Shown: one piece after another, positions 1 to 6,762 of the stretch | Layout: each line of letters starts with the position of its first letter | Numbering within the stretch: position 1 is the stretch's first letter | Assembly (NCBI GenBank): GCA_047630175.1 | Contig: JBLHVI010000027.1 | Location: 1-42,153 of the forward strand | Origin: UBA4582 sp047630175 | GTDB taxonomy: Bacteria > Pseudomonadota > Gammaproteobacteria > Pseudomonadales > Azotimanducaceae | Length of the DNA: 42,153 bases | Direction: 5' to 3' | Program-made: the position numbers and the translations under genes | Notes under the pieces: model-generated | The model's database searches: none | Told to the model about the DNA's origin: nothing | What the model saw: the letters and a program-made list of their open reading frames with translations, nothing else

Positions 1-183
1 GAGGGTACGGGCCTGGGGCTCTCCATCTCACGGAGTATTATCTTGTCTCACGAGGGTCTATTTTGTTTTGATTCGCAGGCGCCTAGTACTACTTTTCATA
101 TTGACCTGCCAGAGACAGGGCTAACGACCGCGGTTGGTGTACGTCTGCCACGACAGCACGTAGGCGCACCCGCGCCCCTGTAG
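1..183 (+). CDS. sensor histidine kinase, C-terminal fragment
   Basis: The open frame enters at base 1 and stops at TAG 181-183, giving 60 residues. It begins with the G2 box of a histidine-kinase ATP-binding domain (GTGLGLSIS), followed by a degenerate HGG-like turn and a short strand ending in IDLP, the usual end of an HATPase_c fold. About 25 residues of Arg/Pro/Ala-rich tail follow. The kinase should autophosphorylate a His and pass the phosphate to a response regulator. Sensor, dimerisation domain and partner lie outside the window, so the signal cannot be named. Confidence 0.75.
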   Translation, partial: EGTGLGLSISRSIILSHEGLFCFDSQAPSTTFHIDLPETGLTTAVGVRLPRQHVGAPAPL

Positions 184-627
184 AATGCCTTGCTGACACG
201 TGTGCCGAGTCGTTCCTGTAGATGGTGGTGCAAGTTTTCACCGTGGCTAGTTAATCGACATGAACTATACGGCCTGACCGAACATCCAATTTATCGTAAC
301 CGACCAACATCGACCTAACCATGAAGGTTTGATGGCAGTAAGCTGGTTCTATCCCCCCCCCTCCCCGTTACCTAGATACACTCGCTAGATCTTCGATACG
401 CGTCGACTAGGTCTTTTTTGTTAACCCCAACTGTATGCCTAACTGCGCAATGAAAATACGCACTGTTTTTAGCAAGGGTATTGAAGGTTGGGTATAGACT
501 GATTCGACGGGAGTTTATGGCGGGGCGTTGCGAAATGCGTACGTCACGTGGCAGAAGTAAGTACAGACAACCAAGCCTTGAATGGCTGCGCTTTCAGGGC
601 TTGATTGGTCCTTTTTGGATCAGTGTT
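184..627. other. 444-bp stretch without a recognisable gene
   Basis: I see no convincing coding region between the kinase stop and the tmRNA 3' end. It holds a run of nine C at 353-361. A 6-bp inverted repeat (370-375 with 407-412) is followed by six T, which could be a weak terminator for the kinase transcript. Another imperfect inverted repeat (573-581 with 594-602) lies just past the tmRNA end and could help terminate or process ssrA. The short frame over 481-708 is an artefact of reading tmRNA backwards. Confidence 0.6.
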
Positions 628-1009
628 TGGTGGAGGCGGCGGGAATTGAACCCGCGTCCGTCAGTACTCTGCCTTCGGCTCTACATGCTTAGTTCGTTTA
701 CTGTTTAACCTTTCACTGGCCCAGCGAACAGGGATTAAAAGGCGAGCTTACTTTAGTTTTAGCTGTATTGGCCATAAGCGGGGCCTTGCAGCGATCCCAT
801 GAGACGCGCACTCGGTTTGAATACATGGGCACATCCGCCCCGAGTCAAGCTTGGCCTAAATTAAAAAGTAAACTTTTTTATTTAAGCGGCTAATGCGTAG
901 TTTTCATCGTTGGCAACTATAAAAGTTACAGCGATTGATTTACGAGAGTCACTACCCTCTCGGCATGCACCTTGGGTTTCGTTACCGGCGTCGAATCCAG
1001 ATCGCCCCC
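628..1009 (-). ncRNA. ssrA: transfer-messenger RNA (tmRNA)
   Basis: Read on the minus strand, the gene starts with GGGGGCG at 1009, followed by the conserved CTGGATTCGACG. It ends in the tRNA-like T-arm GGTTCAATTCC and an encoded CCA at 628-630. The first seven bases pair with the seven before ACCA (one G-U), which fixes both ends and gives about 382 nt. The tag frame, 914 down to 882, encodes ANDENYALAA followed by TAA, the same tag as E. coli. The RNA carries alanine into stalled ribosomes, then acts as mRNA for a degradation tag. Its protein partner, smpB, lies directly upstream on the same strand. Confidence 0.96.
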
Positions 1010-1033
1010 AGTTGAAACTTCAAATGTTTTTCT

Positions 1034-1051
1034 CTGGCCAGCCGTGGCCAG
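1034..1051. repeat. 7-bp perfect inverted repeat between smpB and ssrA
   Basis: CTGGCCA and TGGCCAG flank a 4-nt loop, 25 bases upstream of the tmRNA 5' end and 84 bases beyond the smpB stop. No T-run follows on either strand, so it is not a standard terminator. It could be a processing hairpin or a roadblock in an smpB-ssrA cotranscript. Confidence 0.5.
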
Positions 1052-1134
1052 GTAGCTATCTTACAATATTGTAGACGCGGATGTCTGTCAGATGTTCAAG
1101 TAAATTGATGTAGGTTGATCACGCAGGCGGTGTG

Positions 1135-1614
1135 TTAGCCGTTATGGGCTTTCATGATTCGAGATTTATCGCGCGCCCAGTCCCTGTCTTTCTCGCTGGC
1201 ACGCTTATCATGCTCTTTCTTGCCGGTTGCCAGGGCAACTTCAAGCTTCACCCGGTGACCTTTCCAATACATGGCAACGGCGACGCAGGTTTGGCCTTTT
1301 TGATGAGAGCCAGTAGCCAAGCGAGCGAGTTCACGTTTGTGCAGTAGCAACTTGCGGCTGCGCATAGGCTCGGCGATCACATGGGTCGATGCGGTCTGCA
1401 GGGGCGTGATGTTGCAGGCAAGCAAGAATGCCTCACCGTCTTTGAGAAACACATAAGTGTCCGTCAGCTGGACTTTGCCAGCGCGAATTGACTTCATTTC
1501 CCATCCGGTCAATACCAAACCTGCTTCAAAACGCTCGTGCAGCTGGTAATCAAACTTGGCGCGTTTGTTGACAGATATATTGCCGGGGGATTTCTTGGCT
1601 TTGCTCGTGGACAT
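1135..1614 (-). CDS. smpB: SsrA-binding protein SmpB
   Basis: The 159-residue protein is normal length for the family. SmpB binds the tRNA-like domain of tmRNA, mimics the missing anticodon arm, and is needed to accommodate tmRNA in the ribosomal A site. Family landmarks are the start of the barrel (NKRAKFDYQLHERFEAGLVL), GWEMKSIRAGKVQL, the HKRELARL stretch, and a Lys/Arg-rich C-terminal tail (KKEHDKRASEKDRDW) that enters the mRNA channel as a helix. ATG at 1614 has a weak GAGTG ribosome site five bases away. The gene lies just upstream of ssrA on the same strand, the usual order, with 125 bp between them. Confidence 0.96.
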   Translation of the reverse strand: MSTSKAKKSPGNISVNKRAKFDYQLHERFEAGLVLTGWEMKSIRAGKVQLTDTYVFLKDGEAFLLACNITPLQTASTHVIAEPMRSRKLLLHKRELARLATGSHQKGQTCVAVAMYWKGHRVKLEVALATGKKEHDKRASEKDRDWARDKSRIMKAHNG

Positions 1615-1637
1615 AATGCACTCGTGTGGGGTCGGCC

Positions 1638-1665
1638 ATTATAAGCCGACCTTATTGAATGTACA
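1638..1665 (-). promoter_or_regulatory. candidate sigma-70 promoter for smpB
   Basis: On the minus strand a perfect TATAAT (1638-1643) sits 16 bp from TGTACA (1660-1665, four of six matches to TTGACA) and about 24 bp upstream of the smpB ATG. The -10 box lies in the loop of a perfect 7-bp inverted repeat (1630-1636 with 1645-1651), a possible operator. Confidence 0.5.
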
Positions 1666-2121
1666 GCGCTGGAGAAATTGCCAACTGTATCTATGCTTAA
1701 GTGATGCACCGAACTGCTGCACAACAGAATGCGCGCGCCGCTCAGGCGAGGGTACAGTTTGCGGTTTGCATGCGCGTACGCTGGGTTGCGCTGGTACATC
1801 TTGTCGACCCCGATTGTCCCTGCAGCCACGTTAAGGCGCCACCTATTGTATCGCTTCAGGCGCAGGCCGATGGCTCGCGGAGTGCGGGTCAAACGTCGGC
1901 AAGCCCAGCAGTTGCTGGTTTGGAGATGAAAGGCGAGAGGGCGTAGTGGGAGGCCTATTTAACGGGCTCATCGTCCGGTCAGGACGAAGATATTCTGTCC
2001 GAGGTCATTACGAGGGTTTAACTGGGCAATTGCAAAAACTAAGAGGGCGTCGGTTGTTTATGCCCTTGGTGTGTTGCGCGCTGCGCGAGACGACAAAAGC
2101 AAAAGATAAGGAACGAGTGGT
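1666..2121. other. long gap and chemoreceptor leader, no convincing gene
   Basis: Small overlapping frames on both strands have no recognisable domain, and I treat them as chance. The last 150 bases before the chemoreceptor contain several short inverted repeats: GTCC/GGAC around 1976, GGAC/GTCC at about 1982-2000, AGGGC/GCCCT at 2044-2066, and GCGC/GCGC near 2076-2086. The leader may therefore be structured. A good ribosome site (AAGGA) precedes the ATG at 2122. No known riboswitch consensus was recognised. Confidence 0.5.
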
Positions 2122-3615
2122 ATGAAAGACAACAGTTTACAAGATCACTACATGCATGCCGATGGCATCATGCTGGCGGTCAGCGCCTGCCTAGTGCTGT
2201 TCGCGCTGTGTCTAGCACCGCTTTACGGTACTTGGGTCGAGGCTATCCTAGTCGGCGGTCCTGCACTGGCGGTGCTGGCGGCGATTAAGGTTTTGATGCC
2301 GGGCTCGACGTTGTCACGCGTGGCGATGGCGGCGGGCTTAATGGTGCTGGTGGCACTACATATTCACCAGACCAAAGGCATGATCGAGATCCACTTCGGT
2401 ATTTTTGCGCTGTTGGCCGTTCTGCTGTACTACCGTGATTGGCTGCCTATTGTGGTGGCTGCTGTTGTTACGGCAATCCACCATCTTTCATTTTATATGT
2501 TGCAGGCGGGCGGTGCTGAGATATGGCTGCTGCCTAACATGGAGAACGGGCTGTGGGCTATCGTGGTGTCTTTGGCATATATTGTCGTTGAGTCAAGTGT
2601 GTTGGTGTATATGTCGATCAGTCTGCAGAAAACACATTTACAAGCATCGGAAATCATGGATGTGACTTTGCGTATCGTCAAGGATGATGAGCTTGATTTG
2701 ACCTGTAGGTCGTCGGGCAGTTCGCCGTTGTTGTTGCGCTTCGATGACTACACACAGGTTGTATCGAAGTTAGCGGCCAACGTACGCATCGCCAGTGAAA
2801 CGCTGAGTCGTGATGGTCAGGCCTTGGGGACTACCACGCGGCACATGGAGTCGTTGGTGCAGGCGCAAAAGATAAGCGCAGATGAAATTGCTGTCGCCAT
2901 TGTGCAGTTTGAGGCATCGGTAAATGAAGTCGGCCACAACGCTAAGGGCGCCTCTGAATCGGCGACACGGGTGGATGTGAATGCCCGGGAAAGTGCTGAT
3001 GTCAGCCGCAAGGCCCAAACGGATATGAGATCGCTGGCGTCGCAAATCGATAGGGCCAGTGAGACGATCAATGACCTGCACAGCCGCAGCACCAGCATTG
3101 GTAGCGTGCTTGCCGAGATTCGAGGAATTGCCGAACAGACCAACTTGCTGGCGTTGAATGCGGCGATCGAGGCTGCTCGCGCTGGCGAGCAGGGCAGAGG
3201 TTTCGCGGTGGTCGCCGATGAGGTCCGAACGTTGGCAAAGCGTACGCAGGACTCGACCCAAGAAATCGATCGCATGATTGACCAACTGCAGCAGGGCAGT
3301 AAGCTCTCGGTAGCGGCGATTAAGGCTAGCCAGACACATGTCGACTCGTGCGTGAAGAATACGGAGGAGAGCTTGCTGTTGATGGAGCAGGTCAGTACGG
3401 AAATTAATGCGATTTCCAGCGCCAATAGCCAAGTTGCCGGGCAGACGGAAGCACAGATGGCTGCAGCACGAGAAATAAGTCATAGCCTCAGTGCGATTGT
3501 GAGTGCGACGGCAGAGTCAGTCACCGAGGCAGCGCTGGCCGCAAAGACCAGTGAAAGTATTATGAGCCTGTCGGCTGATCTGCAAAATATCAGTGCCCGA
3601 TTCAAGGTTAGCTAG
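2122..3615 (+). CDS. methyl-accepting chemotaxis protein with polytopic membrane sensor domain
   Basis: The 497-residue chemoreceptor should signal to CheA through CheW. The first 170 residues form about five or six membrane helices with almost no periplasmic domain, instead of the usual two helices around a ligand pocket. They contain a His-bearing stretch (H80, H82, H91, H120, H121) and the motif LLYYRDWLPIVVAA. I see no clear HAMP domain. The cytoplasmic coiled coil runs from about residue 210 to the end, with the near-invariant hairpin tip EQTNLLALNAAIEAARAGE at about 335-355 and GRGFAVVADEVRTLA after it. There is no NWETF-like CheR tether at the C-terminus. Ligand unknown. It separates smpB from ratA, which are usually adjacent, together with the following transporter. 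Confidence 0.9.
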   Translation: MKDNSLQDHYMHADGIMLAVSACLVLFALCLAPLYGTWVEAILVGGPALAVLAAIKVLMPGSTLSRVAMAAGLMVLVALHIHQTKGMIEIHFGIFALLAVLLYYRDWLPIVVAAVVTAIHHLSFYMLQAGGAEIWLLPNMENGLWAIVVSLAYIVVESSVLVYMSISLQKTHLQASEIMDVTLRIVKDDELDLTCRSSGSSPLLLRFDDYTQVVSKLAANVRIASETLSRDGQALGTTTRHMESLVQAQKISADEIAVAIVQFEASVNEVGHNAKGASESATRVDVNARESADVSRKAQTDMRSLASQIDRASETINDLHSRSTSIGSVLAEIRGIAEQTNLLALNAAIEAARAGEQGRGFAVVADEVRTLAKRTQDSTQEIDRMIDQLQQGSKLSVAAIKASQTHVDSCVKNTEESLLLMEQVSTEINAISSANSQVAGQTEAQMAAAREISHSLSAIVSATAESVTEAALAAKTSESIMSLSADLQNISARFKVS

Positions 3616-3776
3616 CACCACGCTAACTTGCCTGGTCACTGGCTTAAACGCACTCACAATCATTCGCTCAATTGGTCTTCGGTGTGCGTCGCCGCGTCTG
3701 TCACTACAGACAGCTGTTGAGGCGGGCTGCTAAATCACTGACAATGCCACGAGAGATAATAACAAGTGGTGTTGAA

Positions 3777-5138
3777 ATGGCGTTAGGCTCAGAGTCCGTG
3801 CATGGCATGTGGTCCTCCCGGTTGATGTTCGTTCTGGCTGCGGCCGGCTCCGCGGTCGGTTTAGGCAATATTTGGCGCTTTCCCTATGTGGCGGGTGAGA
3901 ATGGCGGTGGCGCCTTCGTGCTGGTTTACTTGGGCTGTATCTTCCTGATCGGTGTGCCAATTATGAGCGCTGAAATTTTGCTGGGGCGGGCGGGTCGACA
4001 GAGTCCCATTAACGCCATGCGTGATCTCGCGGCTCATTCCAACGCGAATCCGCTGTGGCAGGCGGTCGGCTGGATGGGCGCGCTGGCGGGGTTCATGATT
4101 CTGTCGTTCTACGCGGTGATCGCCGGGTGGGCTATGTCTTATATTTTTCAAATGGGTGCTGGGGATTTCACCGGTACCACTGCCGCACAAGCAGGCGCAG
4201 CCTTTAATAATTTGACCAGTGACGTTTGGAGTGTGGTGGGCTGGCACACGGTCTTTATGCTGATGACCCTTGGCATCGCTGCTCGGGGCGTGGGCGCGGG
4301 GCTTGAGGCGACGGTGAAGGTGTTAATGCCGGCGTTGTTCGCCTTGTTGGTTGTGCTGGTCATTTACTCAGCGGTGACATCGGGTCGCTTCGTTGATGGG
4401 CTGTCGTTCCTGTTTTCCTTCAATGTCGACAAGCTCACCTGGGATGGTGTGCTCATTGCCATGGGCCAGGCCTTCTTCACCTTGAGTTTGGGTATGGGTG
4501 CCATCATGGCGTATGGCGCTTACATCCCGAAAGATGTCTCTATCATCAGCACCGCCACCACGATTGCGCTGCTGGACACGTCGGTTGCGCTGATGTCTGG
4601 TCTGGTGATCTTTCCGCTGGTGTTCGCTAATGGTCTTGAGAGCAGTGCGGGCCCGGGCTTGATGTTTGTCACGCTGCCCCTAGCGTTCGGTCAAATGGCT
4701 GGTGGCGCGTTCTTTGGCGCTATTTTCTTTTTACTAGTGACGTTTGCTGCCATCACATCGTCGATCTCGCTGCTAGAACCCGCCATCGCTTGGTTGATCG
4801 AGCGGCTCAAAACGACCCGTGTTACGGCGGCTTTAATCGTGGGTGGCACGGCCTGGTTTATAGGATTGGGCAGTGCGTTTTCGTTTAATATTTGGTCTGA
4901 CGTTTATTTTATTAACGAGATGACTTTTTTTGATCTGATGGATTACAGCTCGAATAACATTTTGCTGCCCTTGGGCGGTGTGTTTATTGCGCTGTTTGCA
5001 GGTTGGGCCCTTGATGCGGAAATCACCCGCGACCAGCTGTCTACATCATCACCGCTGGTGTACAAAGCCTGGCGTTTTGTGACACGCTTTATTGCACCAG
5101 CGGCAGTCTTCTTTGTCTTCTTACTGGCGTTTTTCTAG
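3777..5138 (+). CDS. sodium-dependent transporter, NSS/SNF family
   Basis: This 453-residue inner-membrane symporter has 11-12 predicted helices. Helix 1 carries the NSS signature AAAGSAVGLGNIWRFPY, the unwound segment that binds substrate and Na+ in LeuT-fold proteins. GENGGGAFVLVY follows, and helix 6 holds FFTLSLGMGAIMAYGAYIP. Substrates in this family are mostly amino acids; which one cannot be read from sequence. I chose ATG 3777 because the first helix normally begins about 15 residues from the start. In-frame ATG 3744 and an earlier start at 3672 are possible but have no better ribosome site. The stop is 5 bp before ratA, so they may be cotranscribed. Confidence 0.88.
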   Translation: MALGSESVHGMWSSRLMFVLAAAGSAVGLGNIWRFPYVAGENGGGAFVLVYLGCIFLIGVPIMSAEILLGRAGRQSPINAMRDLAAHSNANPLWQAVGWMGALAGFMILSFYAVIAGWAMSYIFQMGAGDFTGTTAAQAGAAFNNLTSDVWSVVGWHTVFMLMTLGIAARGVGAGLEATVKVLMPALFALLVVLVIYSAVTSGRFVDGLSFLFSFNVDKLTWDGVLIAMGQAFFTLSLGMGAIMAYGAYIPKDVSIISTATTIALLDTSVALMSGLVIFPLVFANGLESSAGPGLMFVTLPLAFGQMAGGAFFGAIFFLLVTFAAITSSISLLEPAIAWLIERLKTTRVTAALIVGGTAWFIGLGSAFSFNIWSDVYFINEMTFFDLMDYSSNNILLPLGGVFIALFAGWALDAEITRDQLSTSSPLVYKAWRFVTRFIAPAAVFFVFLLAFF

Positions 5139-5143
5139 GGCCG

Positions 5144-5578
5144 ATGCGTATTGTTAACCGCTCTGCGTTGGTGCCTCATTCACCCCAGCAGATGTACGAC
5201 ATTATCAATGACGTGATGAGCTATCCGCAGTTCCTGCCGTGGTGTGTGGGCGCTCACATACTCGCGCAGTCAGGCGATGAGCTGGTGGCGCGTTTAGACT
5301 TAGCGGTGGCGGGCCTGTCGCAGAGTTTTACGACCCGAAACAAACTATCACCGCCCCACGGTATGGCGCTGGAATTAGTCGACGGTCCTTTCTCGTTGTT
5401 GGCCGGTCGCTGGTCGCTGCGGCCATTGGGTGAGGAAGGCTGCAAGGTGAGTATGCAGCTGCGGTTTGAGTTCAACAGCCAACTGGCGAACGCCACACTA
5501 GGACGTGTCTTTACAAACGCGACTGACCAAATGGTTGAAGCTTTTTGTCGCCGTGCCGACGTACTCCATGGATGCTAG
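5144..5578 (+). CDS. ratA: RatA-family START-like protein
   Basis: The 144-residue single-domain protein has a SRPBCC/START fold of the COQ10/RatA family. Landmarks are an N-terminal strand ending in VPHSPQQMYDIINDV, then YPQFLPWC, then VDGPFSLLAGRWSL, and an amphipathic C-terminal helix. In E. coli RatA was described as a toxin blocking 70S ribosome association, while relatives bind quinones, so its role here is open. No independent antitoxin is evident; rnfH follows, as in E. coli (ratA-ratB). The start is 5 bp after the transporter stop. Confidence 0.9.
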   Translation: MRIVNRSALVPHSPQQMYDIINDVMSYPQFLPWCVGAHILAQSGDELVARLDLAVAGLSQSFTTRNKLSPPHGMALELVDGPFSLLAGRWSLRPLGEEGCKVSMQLRFEFNSQLANATLGRVFTNATDQMVEAFCRRADVLHGC

Positions 5579-5582
5579 CCAC

Positions 5583-5894
5583 ATGACCGTGACAAACGTC
5601 ACCATTACGGTAACGGTGGTCTATGTATCGCCGAGCATGCCCCATGTGGTGCCGCTTGAGTTGCCTGCGGGCGCGACCGTTGCGCTGGCAATAGAGCAAT
5701 CAGGGATCTTGGCGGCAGCGCTAGAATTGAATGCGGATGATTTGCAGGTAGGTATCTATAGTCGTTTGGTACCCCAGTCGACCGTGCTCAGCAACAAAGA
5801 CCGGGTGGAGATTTATCGACCGCTACTCGTTGAGCCGAAAGAGGCGCGCAGGCGGCGCGCTCAGCAACGCGCTGCGGGTTCGGCTAAGTCGTAG
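5583..5894 (+). CDS. rnfH: RnfH family protein (RatB)
   Basis: The 103-residue protein has a ubiquitin-like beta-grasp fold of the RnfH family. The best-conserved part is VGIYSRLVPQ...DRVEIYRPLLVEPKEARRRRA, matching the family core and its basic tail. Its biochemical role is not established. ATG 5583 fits the family N-terminus; ATG 5568, which overlaps the ratA stop by 11 bases, is also possible. Neither has a strong ribosome site, so coupling to ratA is likely. Its last 11 bases overlap the 3' end of bamE, coded on the other strand. Confidence 0.88.
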   Translation: MTVTNVTITVTVVYVSPSMPHVVPLELPAGATVALAIEQSGILAAALELNADDLQVGIYSRLVPQSTVLSNKDRVEIYRPLLVEPKEARRRRAQQRAAGSAKS

Positions 5895-6246
5895 CGTCAG
5901 CTGTGGATTCTGTGGGTTTGAAATCGCCTTCGAAGTGGCTCAGTCGTTCTTCAATAAAATGCAGGTGCAGTTCGCGGACAACCCGTTCAATATTGCCCGA
6001 CTGAATGGTATAGATGTAGTCCCAGCGGTTCTTATTCAGATGATCGTCGAGCACAGGGTTGCCAAGCACAAATAACACTTGGCTCTTGCTCATGCCGGGT
6101 TTGAGTTTGTCGATCATGGTTTGACTGATGACATTGCCTTGTTGAACGGTAATGCGATACACGCCCGGAAAGTAAAAATTTGAACAGCCGACAATGTTGC
6201 TGATGGCTAGGATCGCCAAAGCGCTTCTGAAAACACGAGTAATCAA
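5884..6246 (-). CDS. bamE: outer-membrane assembly lipoprotein BamE
   Basis: The 120-residue lipoprotein (SmpA/OmlA) belongs to the BAM complex, which folds beta-barrel proteins into the outer membrane. A signal peptide ends in a lipobox IVGC at residue 21, so the mature protein starts with a lipidated Cys. The BamE domain follows: GNVISQTMIDKLKPGMSK, then VLFVLGNPVLDDHL, then WDYIYTI. The start is TTG at 6246, supported by GGAAG seven bases upstream and by the need for the whole signal peptide; no ATG or GTG is suitably placed. It is divergent from fur with 72 bp between, and convergent with rnfH with an 11-bp overlap. Confidence 0.93.
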   Translation of the reverse strand: MITRVFRSALAILAISNIVGCSNFYFPGVYRITVQQGNVISQTMIDKLKPGMSKSQVLFVLGNPVLDDHLNKNRWDYIYTIQSGNIERVVRELHLHFIEERLSHFEGDFKPTESTADATT

Positions 6247-6318
6247 TGTGGTTCTTCCAATTATTGATAAAATCCGGATACTAGACCTACAGTCTATCCC
6301 GCAACGACGCTCTTCACC

Positions 6319-6732
6319 ATGCCTACAGAATCTAAAGAACTGAAAGACGCGGGCCTAAAAATTACCCTGCCACGCATCAAAATACTCGAAATTCTTGAAA
6401 ACTCCCTGGTTCACCACCTCAGTGCCGAGGATGTTTACAAAAACCTGCTTCAAAACGACGAAGAAATTGGGCTGGCGACAGTTTACCGGGTGTTAACCCA
6501 ATTTGAAGATGCGGGGCTGGTCATTCGTCATCATTTTGAGGGCGGTCACTCGGTGTTTGAACTGTCATCCGAGGATCACCACGATCATCTGGTGTGCGTT
6601 AAGTGTGGTCGAGTTGAAGAATTTCATGATGAAGAAATTGAGCGTCGGCAGCGAAATATTGCCGCCGAGCGCGGTTTCGAATTAACAGACCATAATCTTA
6701 ATTTGTATGGTTTGTGCCCCGCTTGTAAGTAG
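6319..6732 (+). CDS. fur: ferric uptake regulator Fur
   Basis: The 137-residue metal-dependent repressor should block iron-uptake genes when Fe2+ is bound. The N-terminal winged helix includes LPRIKILEILE and the recognition region LATVYRVLTQFEDAGLV. The hinge and metal sites contain HHFEGGHSVFEL and HHDHLVC. Two Cys pairs, C93/C96 (CVKC) and C133/C136 (CPAC), form the structural zinc site. Length and order match gammaproteobacterial Fur. The short divergent spacer with bamE must hold both promoters; I could not identify a convincing Fur box for autoregulation. Confidence 0.96.
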   Translation: MPTESKELKDAGLKITLPRIKILEILENSLVHHLSAEDVYKNLLQNDEEIGLATVYRVLTQFEDAGLVIRHHFEGGHSVFELSSEDHHDHLVCVKCGRVEEFHDEEIERRQRNIAAERGFELTDHNLNLYGLCPACK

Positions 6733-6762
6733 CATCAGTCACTAAAATTCGGCGAATGCGCC

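Noticed and set aside
481..708. 75-codon frame containing RRRELNPRPS
   Set aside because: This peptide is a well-known artefact of translating the antisense of a tRNA-like T-arm; the second half lies inside ssrA and there is no homology or ribosome site.
1509..1946. Overlapping small frames on both strands next to smpB
   Set aside because: No recognisable domain, low-complexity Arg/Ser composition, overlap with smpB and each other.
1945..2121. Cyclic-di-GMP riboswitch before the chemoreceptor
   Set aside because: Hairpins are present but the conserved GEMM core sequence is absent.
2770..3483. 237-codon antisense frame in the chemoreceptor
   Set aside because: Shadow of a strongly supported gene; no domain or ribosome site.
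3696..3711. GTCTGT/ACAGAC hairpin after the chemoreceptor as terminator or LexA site
   Set aside because: No T-run follows, and the CTG to CAG spacing is 6, not 10.
6247..6318. Fur box in the bamE-fur spacer
   Set aside because: The AT-rich TTATTGATAAAAT is not palindromic enough to match the 19-bp consensus.
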